From the NCBI GenBank assembly GCA_020441855.1, contig JAGRLL010000086.1, positions 10,036 to 63,568 of the forward strand: a DNA stretch of 53,533 nucleotides. Reading direction: 5' to 3'. The translations under genes and the position numbers were made by a program. The notes beneath the pieces were generated by a model. The model did no database searches, was not told the DNA's origin, and saw only the letters and a list, made by a program, of their open reading frames with translations. This stretch comes from Nitratireductor sp. Lineage in GTDB: Bacteria; Pseudomonadota; Alphaproteobacteria; Rhizobiales; Rhizobiaceae. Of this stretch, positions 38,028-47,096 are shown one piece after another (the stretch's first letter is position 1; each line of letters opens with the position of its first letter).

Positions 38028-38840
38028 ATGTCGCTTGTGCGGATCGCGGCGCGAATCGCGCTGGTCGAGGCCTTGAAGGGGCGCACGCTCGCCGGCGACA
38101 ATGTGAAGGATTCCGATATCGGCGCGATCGACATCGCCGCCGATGGTTCGATACGGACGGGCCAGGACCAGCACTTCATCGTCGTCTACGCGGATGCCGC
38201 CGCCATGACCCGCGAGGATGGCGATCTGCGCAGCCTGAAGGAAAACGGCGCGACCGACCTCCTGTTCGAATGGGGCATCACTTCGGCGATGTCGGAAACG
38301 AACGCGGCGGGCGAGTCCGTGATCACGGATGCGGGTCTCGCCGCGACCGACGCCAACATGGAACGCGTGCTCGACCTGATCGGCGTGCAAATCCGCAACG
38401 TGCTGACCGACCCGGTAAATGCATGGGCGGAAATCTGGCGCACCCTCGCTTCGGGCGGCTACGCGAAGGTCGAACTGGCCCGCGCTTCGAATGCCGATGC
38501 CGGCGTCCGACTGACCGCGCAGCAATTGAAGATCACGGCGCTGCTGATGGACGAACCTGTTGCCGGCGAGGCCCTGCCGGCGCCCTTCCCCGATTTCTTC
38601 GACCGGCTCGATACTTCCGGCGATGCCAGCCTTGTCCAAATCTCGGCGCTGATGCAGGCGCAGCTCGTCGGCGCGAACGAGGCTTGGCAGACGGTGCAAA
38701 GGCGATCCGGCCTGACACTTGACGAGTTGCTGGCGCTCGGCATCGCGCCGCTTGAAACCGATGACGGCTCGGTCGGCGAGATCGCTTCGGTTTCGATCGA
38801 GGTCGAAGGGCACGGGAGCGAAGAGGTAAGTGAGGCGTGA
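38028..38840 (+). CDS. Phage virion-associated hypothetical protein
   Basis: A protein of 270 residues (MSLVRIAARIALVEALKGRTLAGDNVKDSDIGAIDI ...). The start pattern, with FIVVYADAA and LLFEWGITSAM, is typical of small neck or tail-terminator proteins, and the length is extended by a helical C-terminal half ending in acidic residues. GTGA coupling to gpV supports a role in neck or baseplate assembly. The exact function is unknown. Confidence 0.65.
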   Translation: MSLVRIAARIALVEALKGRTLAGDNVKDSDIGAIDIAADGSIRTGQDQHFIVVYADAAAMTREDGDLRSLKENGATDLLFEWGITSAMSETNAAGESVITDAGLAATDANMERVLDLIGVQIRNVLTDPVNAWAEIWRTLASGGYAKVELARASNADAGVRLTAQQLKITALLMDEPVAGEALPAPFPDFFDRLDTSGDASLVQISALMQAQLVGANEAWQTVQRRSGLTLDELLALGIAPLETDDGSVGEIASVSIEVEGHGSEEVSEA

Positions 38841-39361
38841 GCGACCTGATCGACATCGTCGTCGGGATGAAGACCGATCTGGAGATGCTGAAAACCAGTT
38901 TCGGCAATGCCATCAAGGTCGGGCCGATCGAGGAGATCGACCCGAAAAAAGGCTACCGGATCAAGCTCGCCGACACAAAGGACGGCCCCTATCTGTCGCC
39001 GTGGTATCCGCACCCGGAATCGGGCGGCCAGACGAAAAGCTGGGTGCCGCTTTCGAAGGGCCAGATCGTGGCCGTCATGCACCCGTCCGGCGATCCGCGC
39101 CAGGGCGTGCTCATGCGGGCCGGCTTTTCGGACGAAAAGAACCCGGCGCCTTCCGACGACATGTCGGCAAACGTGCTCGAAGGCCTCGGCATCAAGATCA
39201 CGGTCAAGGACGGCACGCTGACACTTGAAGGCAATCTGCTGGTCAAGGGCAATGCCGATTTCAACGACGGCTATGTCAGGGCGGACGGGCACGCGATCGA
39301 CGAGACGCACAAGCACAAAGATGTCGTTTCGGGCGGGGATGTTTCGGGTGTGCCGGTTTGA
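38837..39361 (+). CDS. Baseplate assembly protein V (tail spike)
   Basis: A protein of 174 residues from a GTG start. KVGPIEEIDPKKGYRIKLAD (OB-fold), PWYPHPESGGQTKSWVPLSKGQIVAVMHPSGDPRQGVLM, then a beta-prism repeat (ITVKDGTLTLEGNLLVKGNADF) and HAIDETHKHKDVVSGG, where the His cluster binds the tip metal. gpV is the membrane-piercing spike of P2-like contractile tails. Confidence 0.92.
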   Translation: MSDLIDIVVGMKTDLEMLKTSFGNAIKVGPIEEIDPKKGYRIKLADTKDGPYLSPWYPHPESGGQTKSWVPLSKGQIVAVMHPSGDPRQGVLMRAGFSDEKNPAPSDDMSANVLEGLGIKITVKDGTLTLEGNLLVKGNADFNDGYVRADGHAIDETHKHKDVVSGGDVSGVPV

Positions 39362-39380
39362 TTGATCTCACACGCTACTG

Positions 39381-39487
39381 CTTTGCCTCGCGGCGCGCAT
39401 CGCCCGCGCCCGCCTAGTCGGCGGGCAAGCGGGCTGCGCCTCCGGCGGGGCGGCCTTACCGGCCGGCGGCCTCTTCGGCCGCTGGGG
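39381..39487 (+). repeat. Full R2 repeat between genes V and the small gene before W
   Basis: CCTCGCGGCGCGCA, stem CCCGCC-TAGTC-GGCGGG, CTGCGCCTCCGGCGGGGCGGCC, TTACCGGCCGG, stem CGGCC-TCTT-CGGCCG, CTGGGG. Compared with 22807-22908, fixed parts agree while both stems differ with pairing kept. It fills the 160-bp gap, which has no gene. Confidence 0.85.
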
Positions 39488-39521
39488 AGTTTCACCGACA
39501 ACACGAGAACGGAGGCCTGCG

Positions 39522-39815
39522 ATGACTGATAAGCAAGAGGCGAGGAAGGCCGAAGGCCTGACCGGGACAGAAAAGAAACCCTATCGTGTCGCCGATGGCG
39601 TCGAATGGATCAACGGCGCCAAGGTGCCAGCCGACAGCATCGTGCGGTTGAACGATGCCGAGGCGCTTTACGACAAGAGCCTCGGCCGGATTGCCGCGGT
39701 CGAAGGCAAGCCGCGCTCGCGCAAGGGCAAGGGCGGCGCCGAGGCGCCAGCGGAGGAAACCGCCGCGGCCGATGCCGGGGCCAACCAGGTTGCCGGCGAG
39801 CCGGCTGAAGAATGA
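39522..39815 (+). CDS. Small phage protein with R1-encoded N-terminus
   Basis: A protein of 97 residues. Residues 4-15 (KQEARKAEGLTG) come from an R1 repeat. The rest (YRVADGVEWINGAKVPADSIVRLNDAEALYDKSLGRIAAV) is a small domain seen in other phages between V and W, then an acidic Ala-rich tail. GGAGG precedes ATG 39522. ATGA coupling to gene W. Confidence 0.72.
   Translation: MTDKQEARKAEGLTGTEKKPYRVADGVEWINGAKVPADSIVRLNDAEALYDKSLGRIAAVEGKPRSRKGKGGAEAPAEETAAADAGANQVAGEPAEE
39534..39568 (+). repeat. R1 repeat at a gene start
   Basis: CAAGAGGCGAGGAAGGCCGA.. to ..GACCGGGAC, identical in its core to the copies at 25748 and 26544, and again placed in frame just after a start codon. Confidence 0.92.
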
Positions 39816-40207
39816 GCGGAATTGCAGCCGAACATTGGGGCGTCATCGACAATTTCGCCTCGGCCCTCCAGGGCGTCGAGACGGTGCTGACCACGCGGAT
39901 CGGCACGCGCGTGATGCGTCGCGAGTTCGGCGGCGGCGTGGCGGAATTGCTGGGCCGTGCGCTGACACCGCCGACCTTCGCCGCTTTCCAGCAATTGATC
40001 GCCTCGGCGATCGATCTTTGGGAACCGCGCTTTCTGGTGCGCAAGATCACGGTGACCGGCACGCCCGACGAGGTGCGCTCTGGCACGGCCGGGTTTTCCT
40101 TCGAGGTCGATTACCGGCCGCGCGGCCATCTGGGCGATTTCACGCTGGAGCGCGTCGTCAATTTCTCTTTGCATTTCCGATCCGGCGGCCTCGTCGTCGC
40201 GGCCTGA
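39812..40207 (+). CDS. Baseplate protein W (gp25-like)
   Basis: A protein of 131 residues: GVIDNFASALQGVETVLTTRIGTRVMRREFGGGVAELLGRALTP and VDYRPRGHLGDF. The gp25/lysozyme-like wedge protein of contractile tails, sitting between V and J as in P2. Confidence 0.92.
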   Translation: MSGIAAEHWGVIDNFASALQGVETVLTTRIGTRVMRREFGGGVAELLGRALTPPTFAAFQQLIASAIDLWEPRFLVRKITVTGTPDEVRSGTAGFSFEVDYRPRGHLGDFTLERVVNFSLHFRSGGLVVAA

Positions 40208-40223
40208 CAAGGGTGGGTAAAGC

Positions 40224-41078
40224 ATGAACGATTATCTGGCCAGCCTGCCCTATCCGGCGATTATCGAAACGCTCGACTATGAGGCGATCCTTGCCGAGAT
40301 GGTGGCGGATGCCGCCGCGCGCTTCGTCGCCGCCGGCATCGATTACGATGTCGGGGAACTCGAAACCGACCCGGTCAAGATCGTGCTGGAGGCGGCGGCC
40401 TATCGCGAACTCAATCTGCGCGCGCGGGCCAACGACGTGGCGCGGGCACAGATCCTTTCCTTTGCCCGCGCGGCCGATCTCGATCACCTCGCCGGTTTCT
40501 ACGAGGTCGAACGCCTCGAAGACGAAACCGACGAAAGGTTGCGCGGCCGCGTTGTCGATGCCATCCGGGGCCGCTCGCCCGCCGGTTCGGCCTACTGGTA
40601 TCGTGCCGCCGCCATGGCGGTCGACACCAATATTCGCGACGTTTCGGTGCAACGGGCGGGTGATGGCCCTGCCCTGATCGTCACGGTCCTAAGCGTCGAC
40701 AATGACGGCATTGCCGACCAGGCCCTTCTCGACGCGGTGGAGGCCAAGATCACGAGCGACCCGGTGCGCGTGGTCAGCGACGACATCACCGTCGCGGCGG
40801 CCGTGTTCGACAGCATCGATATCGCGGCCGATGTCTGGCTGATCGAAGGCGTGCCGCAAGGCGTGTTCGATGCGCTGGAGGCAACGCTTCGCGCGGCATG
40901 GGATGCGCGCCAGGCGATCGGCCTCGATCTGACGCGTTCATGGATCACGGCCGCCCTGCACCAGCCGGGCGTGCAGAAGGTCGAGATCGGCGCGCCGGCG
41001 GCCGACGTGATTGCGGTCGACAACCGCGCGGTCGCGCTCGGCACTGTCACGCTGACCTTCAAAGGCTTCGCCCGGTGA
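40224..41078 (+). CDS. Baseplate assembly protein J
   Basis: A protein of 284 residues. AILAEMVADAAARF, LNLRARANDVARAQILSFARAADLDHLAGFYEVERLEDETDERLRGRVV, and GSAYWYRAAAMAVDTNIRDVSVQRAGDGPALIVTVL are the GpJ pattern. It forms the baseplate edge with I and W. GTGA overlap with gpI. Confidence 0.93.
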   Translation: MNDYLASLPYPAIIETLDYEAILAEMVADAAARFVAAGIDYDVGELETDPVKIVLEAAAYRELNLRARANDVARAQILSFARAADLDHLAGFYEVERLEDETDERLRGRVVDAIRGRSPAGSAYWYRAAAMAVDTNIRDVSVQRAGDGPALIVTVLSVDNDGIADQALLDAVEAKITSDPVRVVSDDITVAAAVFDSIDIAADVWLIEGVPQGVFDALEATLRAAWDARQAIGLDLTRSWITAALHQPGVQKVEIGAPAADVIAVDNRAVALGTVTLTFKGFAR

Positions 41079-42181
41079 GACATCATTTGCTGCCGGCCTC
41101 GACGCCGGCAATGACGCGGGCGGTGTCGGAAACGCTCGACCGTGACGAAACTCTGGCGCCGCCGATCGAGGCGGCGCGCTCGGCCAAACTTGTCGAGCGG
41201 CCCGATTCCTATCTGGCATGGCTGGAGGAAGAATACGGACTTGGCGAGATATCGCGTTTCTTCGCCGACAAGCGCGCCATGCTCGATGCCGGCATCGCAT
41301 GGCAAAGGCTGCGCGGTACGCCAGCGTCGATCGCCACGGCGCTTGCATGGCTCGGTTATGACGACATTGCGGTGCACGACATCGTTCGCCGGCGGCGCAT
41401 GTGGCAGCGCTATCAGATCGAGATGGGGCTGGTGCCGGCCGCCGATGTCGAAGATCCGTTGCTCTATGATTCCGAGTACCTCGCGCGCGTTTCCAGCCCG
41501 GCGCGGTCGGTCTTCTATCGCGGCTTCGAAGGATACGATGTCCGCGCGATGGTCTGGGGCCGCAAGCGCTGGGGCCGGTCGCTCTGGGGGGCGGACAGCG
41601 GCGTGCGCATGCCGGCAAACGGCGATCTCGGGCAGACGAAATTCTCGCACGGCCAGGACTACGCCGTCGACGTGACGCTGACCGCGGCACAGAAGGAAGA
41701 GCTGTCGATCAATGTCGTCGAGGGCACAGAGATCGGCTGGGAGAATATCCCGTGGGACACGCCCGGCCTGACATGGGACGGCGTTGCCGATCCGAAACTC
41801 TACAAGGCGGCGCTGCTTTCGGCGGCGCCGGCTTATCTCGGCTTCTTCGACGCGGCCGACCAGCCGATCGGCTATCGCCGCATGTTCGATGCAAAGGACG
41901 TGACCGCCGACCGGCCGCCGGTCGCCGATACGGCCTATGTCGAGTTTCACGCGCGCACTGCTTTCGGCGAGGGTTTCGGTTCGACCGCGACACAAATTGC
42001 CGTGCTCTTCCATTCGAGGCCCGCCGACCTGACCAGACCGGGCAAGCTCTGGGTTGAACCGGGCGAGATCGCCTTCGACCCGGCCTACACCGCCGCCAAT
42101 CTGCAATCCGACATGATCCCGCTGGAGATCGCGTTCCGCCGCACCGTCCGCGAGCATGTCGTCGTAACCGTGGAAGCCTGA
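41075..42181 (+). CDS. Tail protein I
   Basis: A protein of 368 residues from a GTG start (HHLLPASTPAMTRAVSETLDR). The N-terminal 120 residues match P2 gpI (AWQRLRGTPASIATALAWLGYDDIAVHD). The rest is an extension (VWGRKRWGRSLWG ... WDTPGLTWDGVADP ... YVEFHARTAFGEGFGSTATQIAVLF) found in alphaproteobacterial phages. Baseplate wedge component that links to the fibre. Confidence 0.88.
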   Translation: MRHHLLPASTPAMTRAVSETLDRDETLAPPIEAARSAKLVERPDSYLAWLEEEYGLGEISRFFADKRAMLDAGIAWQRLRGTPASIATALAWLGYDDIAVHDIVRRRRMWQRYQIEMGLVPAADVEDPLLYDSEYLARVSSPARSVFYRGFEGYDVRAMVWGRKRWGRSLWGADSGVRMPANGDLGQTKFSHGQDYAVDVTLTAAQKEELSINVVEGTEIGWENIPWDTPGLTWDGVADPKLYKAALLSAAPAYLGFFDAADQPIGYRRMFDAKDVTADRPPVADTAYVEFHARTAFGEGFGSTATQIAVLFHSRPADLTRPGKLWVEPGEIAFDPAYTAANLQSDMIPLEIAFRRTVREHVVVTVEA

Positions 42182-42183
42182 CC

Positions 42184-45100
42184 ATGCCAGACCCCGATTT
42201 CCGCGTCTTTCCCGGCGTTCATGACGATGTGCTCGACCGCTATCCGCAAAAGCCGGAATACGAGCGGGCATGGTTCCGGGAAGATTCCTTTGCCCAGGCC
42301 GCCGACCTCAACGAACTGGAATCGCGCCAGAACGCGAAGCGGCAGCGCGTCGGCGACCTCGTCGCCAATGACGGCGACCGCATTTCCGGTGCGGAGATCA
42401 TCACCGTCGATCTGGAGGCCGGCACCTATCGGCTGACCGCCGGCAAGGTCTATGTGCGCGGTGACGTGCGCGAGGTCGAGGAAGCGTTGCTGGAAGGGGT
42501 GACGATCGAGGGCGACGTGCAGATCGGCGTGCGCCTCGTCGAAACCGTAATCACGCACGAGGAGGACCCGGATTTGCTCGGCCAGTATCCCGGCATCGAA
42601 TCCTCCAGCGAGCAGGGTTCGCTTCGCACCAAATACGTGCCGGCATGGGGCTGGTCCGGCGATGGCGGCGAAGGCGCGCTCTATGCGGTCTATTCGTTGC
42701 GCAACGGCTACGTGATCGACCAGTCGCCGCCGCCGACCCTTTCCGGCGTCAACCGGCAGATCGCCGATTATGATTTCGACGCGCACGGGAACTACATCGC
42801 GGACGGGTGTCTGGTGCGCGCGCTCGGCAAGCTCGGCGACGACCAGGTGTTCTCGATCGGCGAAGGCGTGGCCAACGTGCTCGGCTTCAAGTTCACGCGC
42901 TACACGTCGACGCGCTACGCGGAAGAGGAAGCGCCGGACATCGAGGAAGTCGACGCCGAGGTGCACGTCTTCGTGGACGATGAAGGTTCGTCGACGATCA
43001 ATGTCAACCATGCGCCGATCAATGGCGTGATCTCGATCCTCGTCGAAAAGGAGATCACCGAAACGATCGCGCGCGGCACACCGGCGGACACGAAGGATTT
43101 GCTGTCGAACAGCGGTGTGCTGTCGATCGTCGAGGTTGTGCAGGGTGCGACGACCTATGTCGCCGGCGACGATTATCTGCTGACGGCCGACCAGGTGGAC
43201 TGGACGCCGGCCGGTGCCGAACCCGATGTCGCATCGTCCTATGACGTGACCTATCGCTATCTCGACGCGGTTGCCGCCGATGCGCTGACCGACACGTCAA
43301 TCACGGTTTCCGGCGGTGTCGATGGCGGCCAGGTGCAGTTCCGCTACACGTTCAAGCTGCCGCGCGTCGACCGCATCTGCATCGACCAGAACGGGCAGAT
43401 CGCCTATCTCAAGGGCATCTCCTCGCGCGAGCAGCCGCAGCCGCCGCGCACGCCGACGACGCTTCTGGCGCTGGCCGAGGTGCACAACGACTGGTTCGGC
43501 ACGCCGGCGATCCTGAACAACGGCATCCGCGACATGACGTTCAAGGTCGCGTGGGACCTCTACAACACGGCGGTCGAACTCAAGGACTTGCTGGCGCTGG
43601 AGCGCCTGCGCCGGGACATCTCGGCAAAGGAACCGAACGCCAAGCACACGACGTTCGTCGACCCGTTCACCTCGGATCGCTACCGCGATGCCGGTGCCGA
43701 CCAGGACGCGGCCGTGTTCAACGGGACGTGCCAGATCGCCATCGATCCGACCTTCATCCCGATCGATCTCGGCGGGCCGGTGACGCTCGACTATGACAGC
43801 GAAGTGATCATCCGCCAGGAACTCTCGACCGGCTGCATGAAGGTCAACGAGTACCAAGTGTTCAACCCGCTGCCGATCACGGTGTCGATCACGCCGAGCG
43901 AGGATTTCTGGGAGGTCACCAGCGAGACATGGCTGTCGCCGGTCACGCGGGTCTTCGGCCAGGGCAACCAGTCGCGCGTTACCGGCGAGACGGTGCTGGA
44001 ATCGATCGAGAGTTCGGCGGCGACCTTCCTGCGCCAGATCGACGTTTCCTTCACGATCGGCAATCTTGCCGAGGATGAGACGGTCGACGTGCTGACCTTC
44101 GACGGTGTCGATGTCGACCCCGGCGGCCTTGTCGGCGATGTGCACGGGGAAGCGACCGGAACGTTCACGATCCCGGCCAATGTGACGGTCGGCGTCAAGG
44201 AACTGAAGGTCGTGACCGGAAGCGGCGCGGAAGGCTCGGCCCGTTTCGAAGGGCGCGGCGTCCTGACCGAGATCACGCGCCAGCTCGTCACCGACATCAC
44301 GCGATGGACGAACCCGGCGACGGCCTCGAACGGCTGGACCGATGGCGGCGGCGACCGCGGCGCGGACCCGCTGGCACAGACCTTCATGCTCGACGAGAAC
44401 CGCTTCGTCAGCGCGATCGAGGTCAAGTTCTGCACGCTCGGCGACACGTCCAAGCCGGTGATCTGCGAAATCGTCACTGTCGACAACGGCATTCCGACCC
44501 GCAACGTTGTGGCGCAAACCGAGATCGACATGAGCACGGTCATTGTCGACACATGGGTCAAGTTCGAATTCGGTCTTCCGGTATTCGTGGCCGCCGGCGC
44601 GGAACACGCCTTCGTGTTCAAGACCGATGACGACTCGCATGCCCTGCGCATCGCCACGCGCGGCGCCTTCGACGCGGCCTCGCAGAAATATCTTGCCGCC
44701 CAGCCCTACACGGTCGGCGTGCTGCTTTCATCGTCGAACGCGCGGACATGGACGCCGCACCAGAACGACGATCTGACCATGCGCATTCATGCGGCATTGT
44801 TCGACCCGACGACAAAGGTGGTCGATCTCGGCACGCATGACGTGACCGATATCGGCATCGTCCCTGTCGGCATGTCCGACCTGATCGTCGCCGGCAAGGT
44901 GTTTCTGGCGACCGACCAGGCCAGCCTGCGCTTCCGGGTGACACCGGCGGGCGAGACGGCACAACTGGTCGAGAACGGGCAGAACCTGGAGCGCCGCAGC
45001 TATTTCAACGGCGAGGTGCAGATCGAGGCGGTGCTGACCGGTACTTCGAAGATCGCACCGATCCTTTCGCGCAACGTGCTCGCGATCCCCGGCTCGATGC

Positions 45101-45414
45101 GCGCCAGCGGCACCTATGTCAGCGAAGTCTTCGCCATGGGCACGGATGTGCGCCAGGACACGCGCATGAAGACCAGGATACCGGTCGGCGCGACCCTCGC
45201 CGTCTCTCTGGCGGAAGGCGTCGGCGAGGTCTTCGAGGCGGCGGCGCTGGCCGAAAGCGAGACGCTGACCAATAGCGATCTCGACCAGCGCTTCACCAAA
45301 GACCCGTGGACGGCTGCGACCGGCGGCAGGTTGAAGGTCGTGCTGACCGGCACGCCGGCGGCACGGCCATCCGTCTACGATCTGCGCGCCTATTCGGCGC
45401 CGTCCGCCGCGTAG
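42184..45414 (+). CDS. DUF4815 family tail/baseplate protein
   Basis: A protein of 1076 residues. The N-terminal 440 residues match DUF4815 (DLNELESRQNAKRQRVGDLVANDGDRISGAEI, KVYVRGDVREV, KYVPAWGWSGDGGEGALYAVY, LLALAEVHNDWFGTPAI). The middle and C-terminal regions are beta-rich repeats (QTFMLDENRFVSAIEVKFCTLGDTSKPVICEI) like fibre shafts or receptor-contact domains. It takes the place of the P2 H proximal fibre between I and the distal fibre. Confidence 0.88.
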   Translation: MPDPDFRVFPGVHDDVLDRYPQKPEYERAWFREDSFAQAADLNELESRQNAKRQRVGDLVANDGDRISGAEIITVDLEAGTYRLTAGKVYVRGDVREVEEALLEGVTIEGDVQIGVRLVETVITHEEDPDLLGQYPGIESSSEQGSLRTKYVPAWGWSGDGGEGALYAVYSLRNGYVIDQSPPPTLSGVNRQIADYDFDAHGNYIADGCLVRALGKLGDDQVFSIGEGVANVLGFKFTRYTSTRYAEEEAPDIEEVDAEVHVFVDDEGSSTINVNHAPINGVISILVEKEITETIARGTPADTKDLLSNSGVLSIVEVVQGATTYVAGDDYLLTADQVDWTPAGAEPDVASSYDVTYRYLDAVAADALTDTSITVSGGVDGGQVQFRYTFKLPRVDRICIDQNGQIAYLKGISSREQPQPPRTPTTLLALAEVHNDWFGTPAILNNGIRDMTFKVAWDLYNTAVELKDLLALERLRRDISAKEPNAKHTTFVDPFTSDRYRDAGADQDAAVFNGTCQIAIDPTFIPIDLGGPVTLDYDSEVIIRQELSTGCMKVNEYQVFNPLPITVSITPSEDFWEVTSETWLSPVTRVFGQGNQSRVTGETVLESIESSAATFLRQIDVSFTIGNLAEDETVDVLTFDGVDVDPGGLVGDVHGEATGTFTIPANVTVGVKELKVVTGSGAEGSARFEGRGVLTEITRQLVTDITRWTNPATASNGWTDGGGDRGADPLAQTFMLDENRFVSAIEVKFCTLGDTSKPVICEIVTVDNGIPTRNVVAQTEIDMSTVIVDTWVKFEFGLPVFVAAGAEHAFVFKTDDDSHALRIATRGAFDAASQKYLAAQPYTVGVLLSSSNARTWTPHQNDDLTMRIHAALFDPTTKVVDLGTHDVTDIGIVPVGMSDLIVAGKVFLATDQASLRFRVTPAGETAQLVENGQNLERRSYFNGEVQIEAVLTGTSKIAPILSRNVLAIPGSMRASGTYVSEVFAMGTDVRQDTRMKTRIPVGATLAVSLAEGVGEVFEAAALAESETLTNSDLDQRFTKDPWTAATGGRLKVVLTGTPAARPSVYDLRAYSAPSAA

Positions 45415-45424
45415 GAGAACGCCC

Positions 45425-46507
45425 ATGCCGATCGAAAACTCAACGGCGAACCGTGGCTATTTGCTTCCGGCGTCACCGAACTCGCTCAAGGTCGATGTCG
45501 CGCGCCTGATCGCGGCGATGGTCGCCATCGATGTCGACATGCAGACGGCGCTGGTCGTGGCCGGCGTCTACGCGCAGCTTGCCAGTCCGGCCTTCACCGG
45601 GACGCCGACCGCACCGACCGCCGACAGCGCGACGAACAGCAACCAGATCGCGACGACGGCCTTCGTGCAGGCGAAGATCGCGGAACTGATCAACTCGGCC
45701 CCCGGCCTGCTCGATACGATGTCCGAGCTTTCGGCGGCCATCAACAACGACCCGGACTTCTACAACACCATCCTGACGGCGCTCGCCGGCAAGGCGGCGC
45801 TCGAACACACTCACGCACTGGCCGACCTGACCGACGCGACAGCAAACGCAAAGGCGCTGATGGCGGCGGCGAACTACGCGGCCATGCGCGCCCTGCTCGA
45901 TCTTGAGGCGGGCGTCGACTTCTACTCGACAACGGCGGTGGACACACTGCTCGGCAACAAGTCGGATACGGGGCACACGCACAACGTCTCTGCCTTGGCA
46001 GACGCTTCGGCAGATGCAAAGTCGCTGTTGCAAGCGGCTGACTATGCGACAATGGTCGGCCTGCTTGGGGCTGGCGGTGATGAGTGGACCTACATGCCGG
46101 TCGAGACCCCTGCAAACGGCCTCACATGGACTGGCATTCCGTCTGGGGTGCGGGAGATAGAGTTACTGTTCTCGGAGTTCAAGGGCAGCACGGTAGGCGG
46201 CAACATAGGGATACGCATAGGTGATAGTGGCGGCATAGAGGCAACGGGCTACAACTCTACCGGTGGCGGAGATAGCACGACATGCTTCTTGATGCGAAAC
46301 TACACAACGATTGGCTACGGGACTATGCGCATCGCAAACATAACTGGCAATCATTGGATGTCATACCATCTGACAGCTTGGCCGGCGTCCGCCGCTGCAT
46401 ACGGCTCTGGCGGTAAGACTTTATCCGGCGAACTAACTCAAGTGCAGCTTGTGGCTATATCTGGGGCCATCACGGCTACAGGCTACGTTCTTCTCAGGTA
46501 CAGGTGA
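45425..46507 (+). CDS. Tail fibre protein
   Basis: A protein of 360 residues. It has the fibre repeats ASPAFTGTPTAPTA and NQIATTAFVQAKIA, then INNDPDFYNTILTALAGKAALEHTHALADL and HTHNVSALAD collagen-like/shaft units. The C-terminal 140 residues (GGDEWTYMPVETPANGLTWTGI ... GYVLLRYR) form a separate tip domain, with lower G+C (46.1-46.5 kb) than the shaft, as expected for an exchangeable receptor-binding tip. Confidence 0.88.
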   Translation: MPIENSTANRGYLLPASPNSLKVDVARLIAAMVAIDVDMQTALVVAGVYAQLASPAFTGTPTAPTADSATNSNQIATTAFVQAKIAELINSAPGLLDTMSELSAAINNDPDFYNTILTALAGKAALEHTHALADLTDATANAKALMAAANYAAMRALLDLEAGVDFYSTTAVDTLLGNKSDTGHTHNVSALADASADAKSLLQAADYATMVGLLGAGGDEWTYMPVETPANGLTWTGIPSGVREIELLFSEFKGSTVGGNIGIRIGDSGGIEATGYNSTGGGDSTTCFLMRNYTTIGYGTMRIANITGNHWMSYHLTAWPASAAAYGSGGKTLSGELTQVQLVAISGAITATGYVLLRYR

Positions 46508-46511
46508 TAAA

Positions 46512-47096
46512 ATGACACTTCACGCAATCATGTCGTGGGACGAAGCTGGCCGTGTCACCAAATACGCGCCGTTCGATGAGCAGGCAGAGGCAGACGCGCA
46601 CGTCGCAGCCTTTGCGGAAGCCTATCCCGACGCCTTTGTCTTTGATGCCGGCGAAAGCTCGGTCGAAGACATTCTGGTCGACACAGTCAATGGCGGGGCG
46701 TCGATCTCCCCGCCCGTGCCGGTCTACACGACAGACGACGTGAACACCGAGCGCGACCGGCGCATCGACACCGGATTTGTCTTCAACGGCGTCCTGTTCC
46801 AGTCGCGTGACGGTGACCGGGAGAACATCACGGGCGCTCGGATCGCGGCGTCCGACGCCATCGCGGCCGGTGCACAGCCTGGCGATTATGCGTGGCAACA
46901 GCTTATCGACCCGGCACTGCCGGCGGTCTTCGCATGGATTGCCGCCGACAATTCGGCGGTGCCTATGGACGCCCAGACCGTCGTGCGGTTCGGCTATGCC
47001 GCGCTGGCGCACAAGCAAGCGCACATCTTCGCCGCGCGAACGCTGAAGGACACGGACCCGATCCCAGATCCTTCCGACGACCAGTATTGGCCGTAG
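46512..47096 (+). CDS. Tail fibre-associated protein (DUF4376-like)
   Basis: A protein of 194 residues. N-terminal FDEQAEADAHVAAFAEAYPDAFVFD, then TTDDVNTERDRRIDTGFVFNGVLFQSRDGDRENITGA, the DUF4376 pattern common in fibre assembly proteins, followed by ALAHKQAHIFAARTLKD. It lies 4 bp behind the fibre gene and may be its chaperone. Confidence 0.8.
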   Translation: MTLHAIMSWDEAGRVTKYAPFDEQAEADAHVAAFAEAYPDAFVFDAGESSVEDILVDTVNGGASISPPVPVYTTDDVNTERDRRIDTGFVFNGVLFQSRDGDRENITGARIAASDAIAAGAQPGDYAWQQLIDPALPAVFAWIAADNSAVPMDAQTVVRFGYAALAHKQAHIFAARTLKDTDPIPDPSDDQYWP

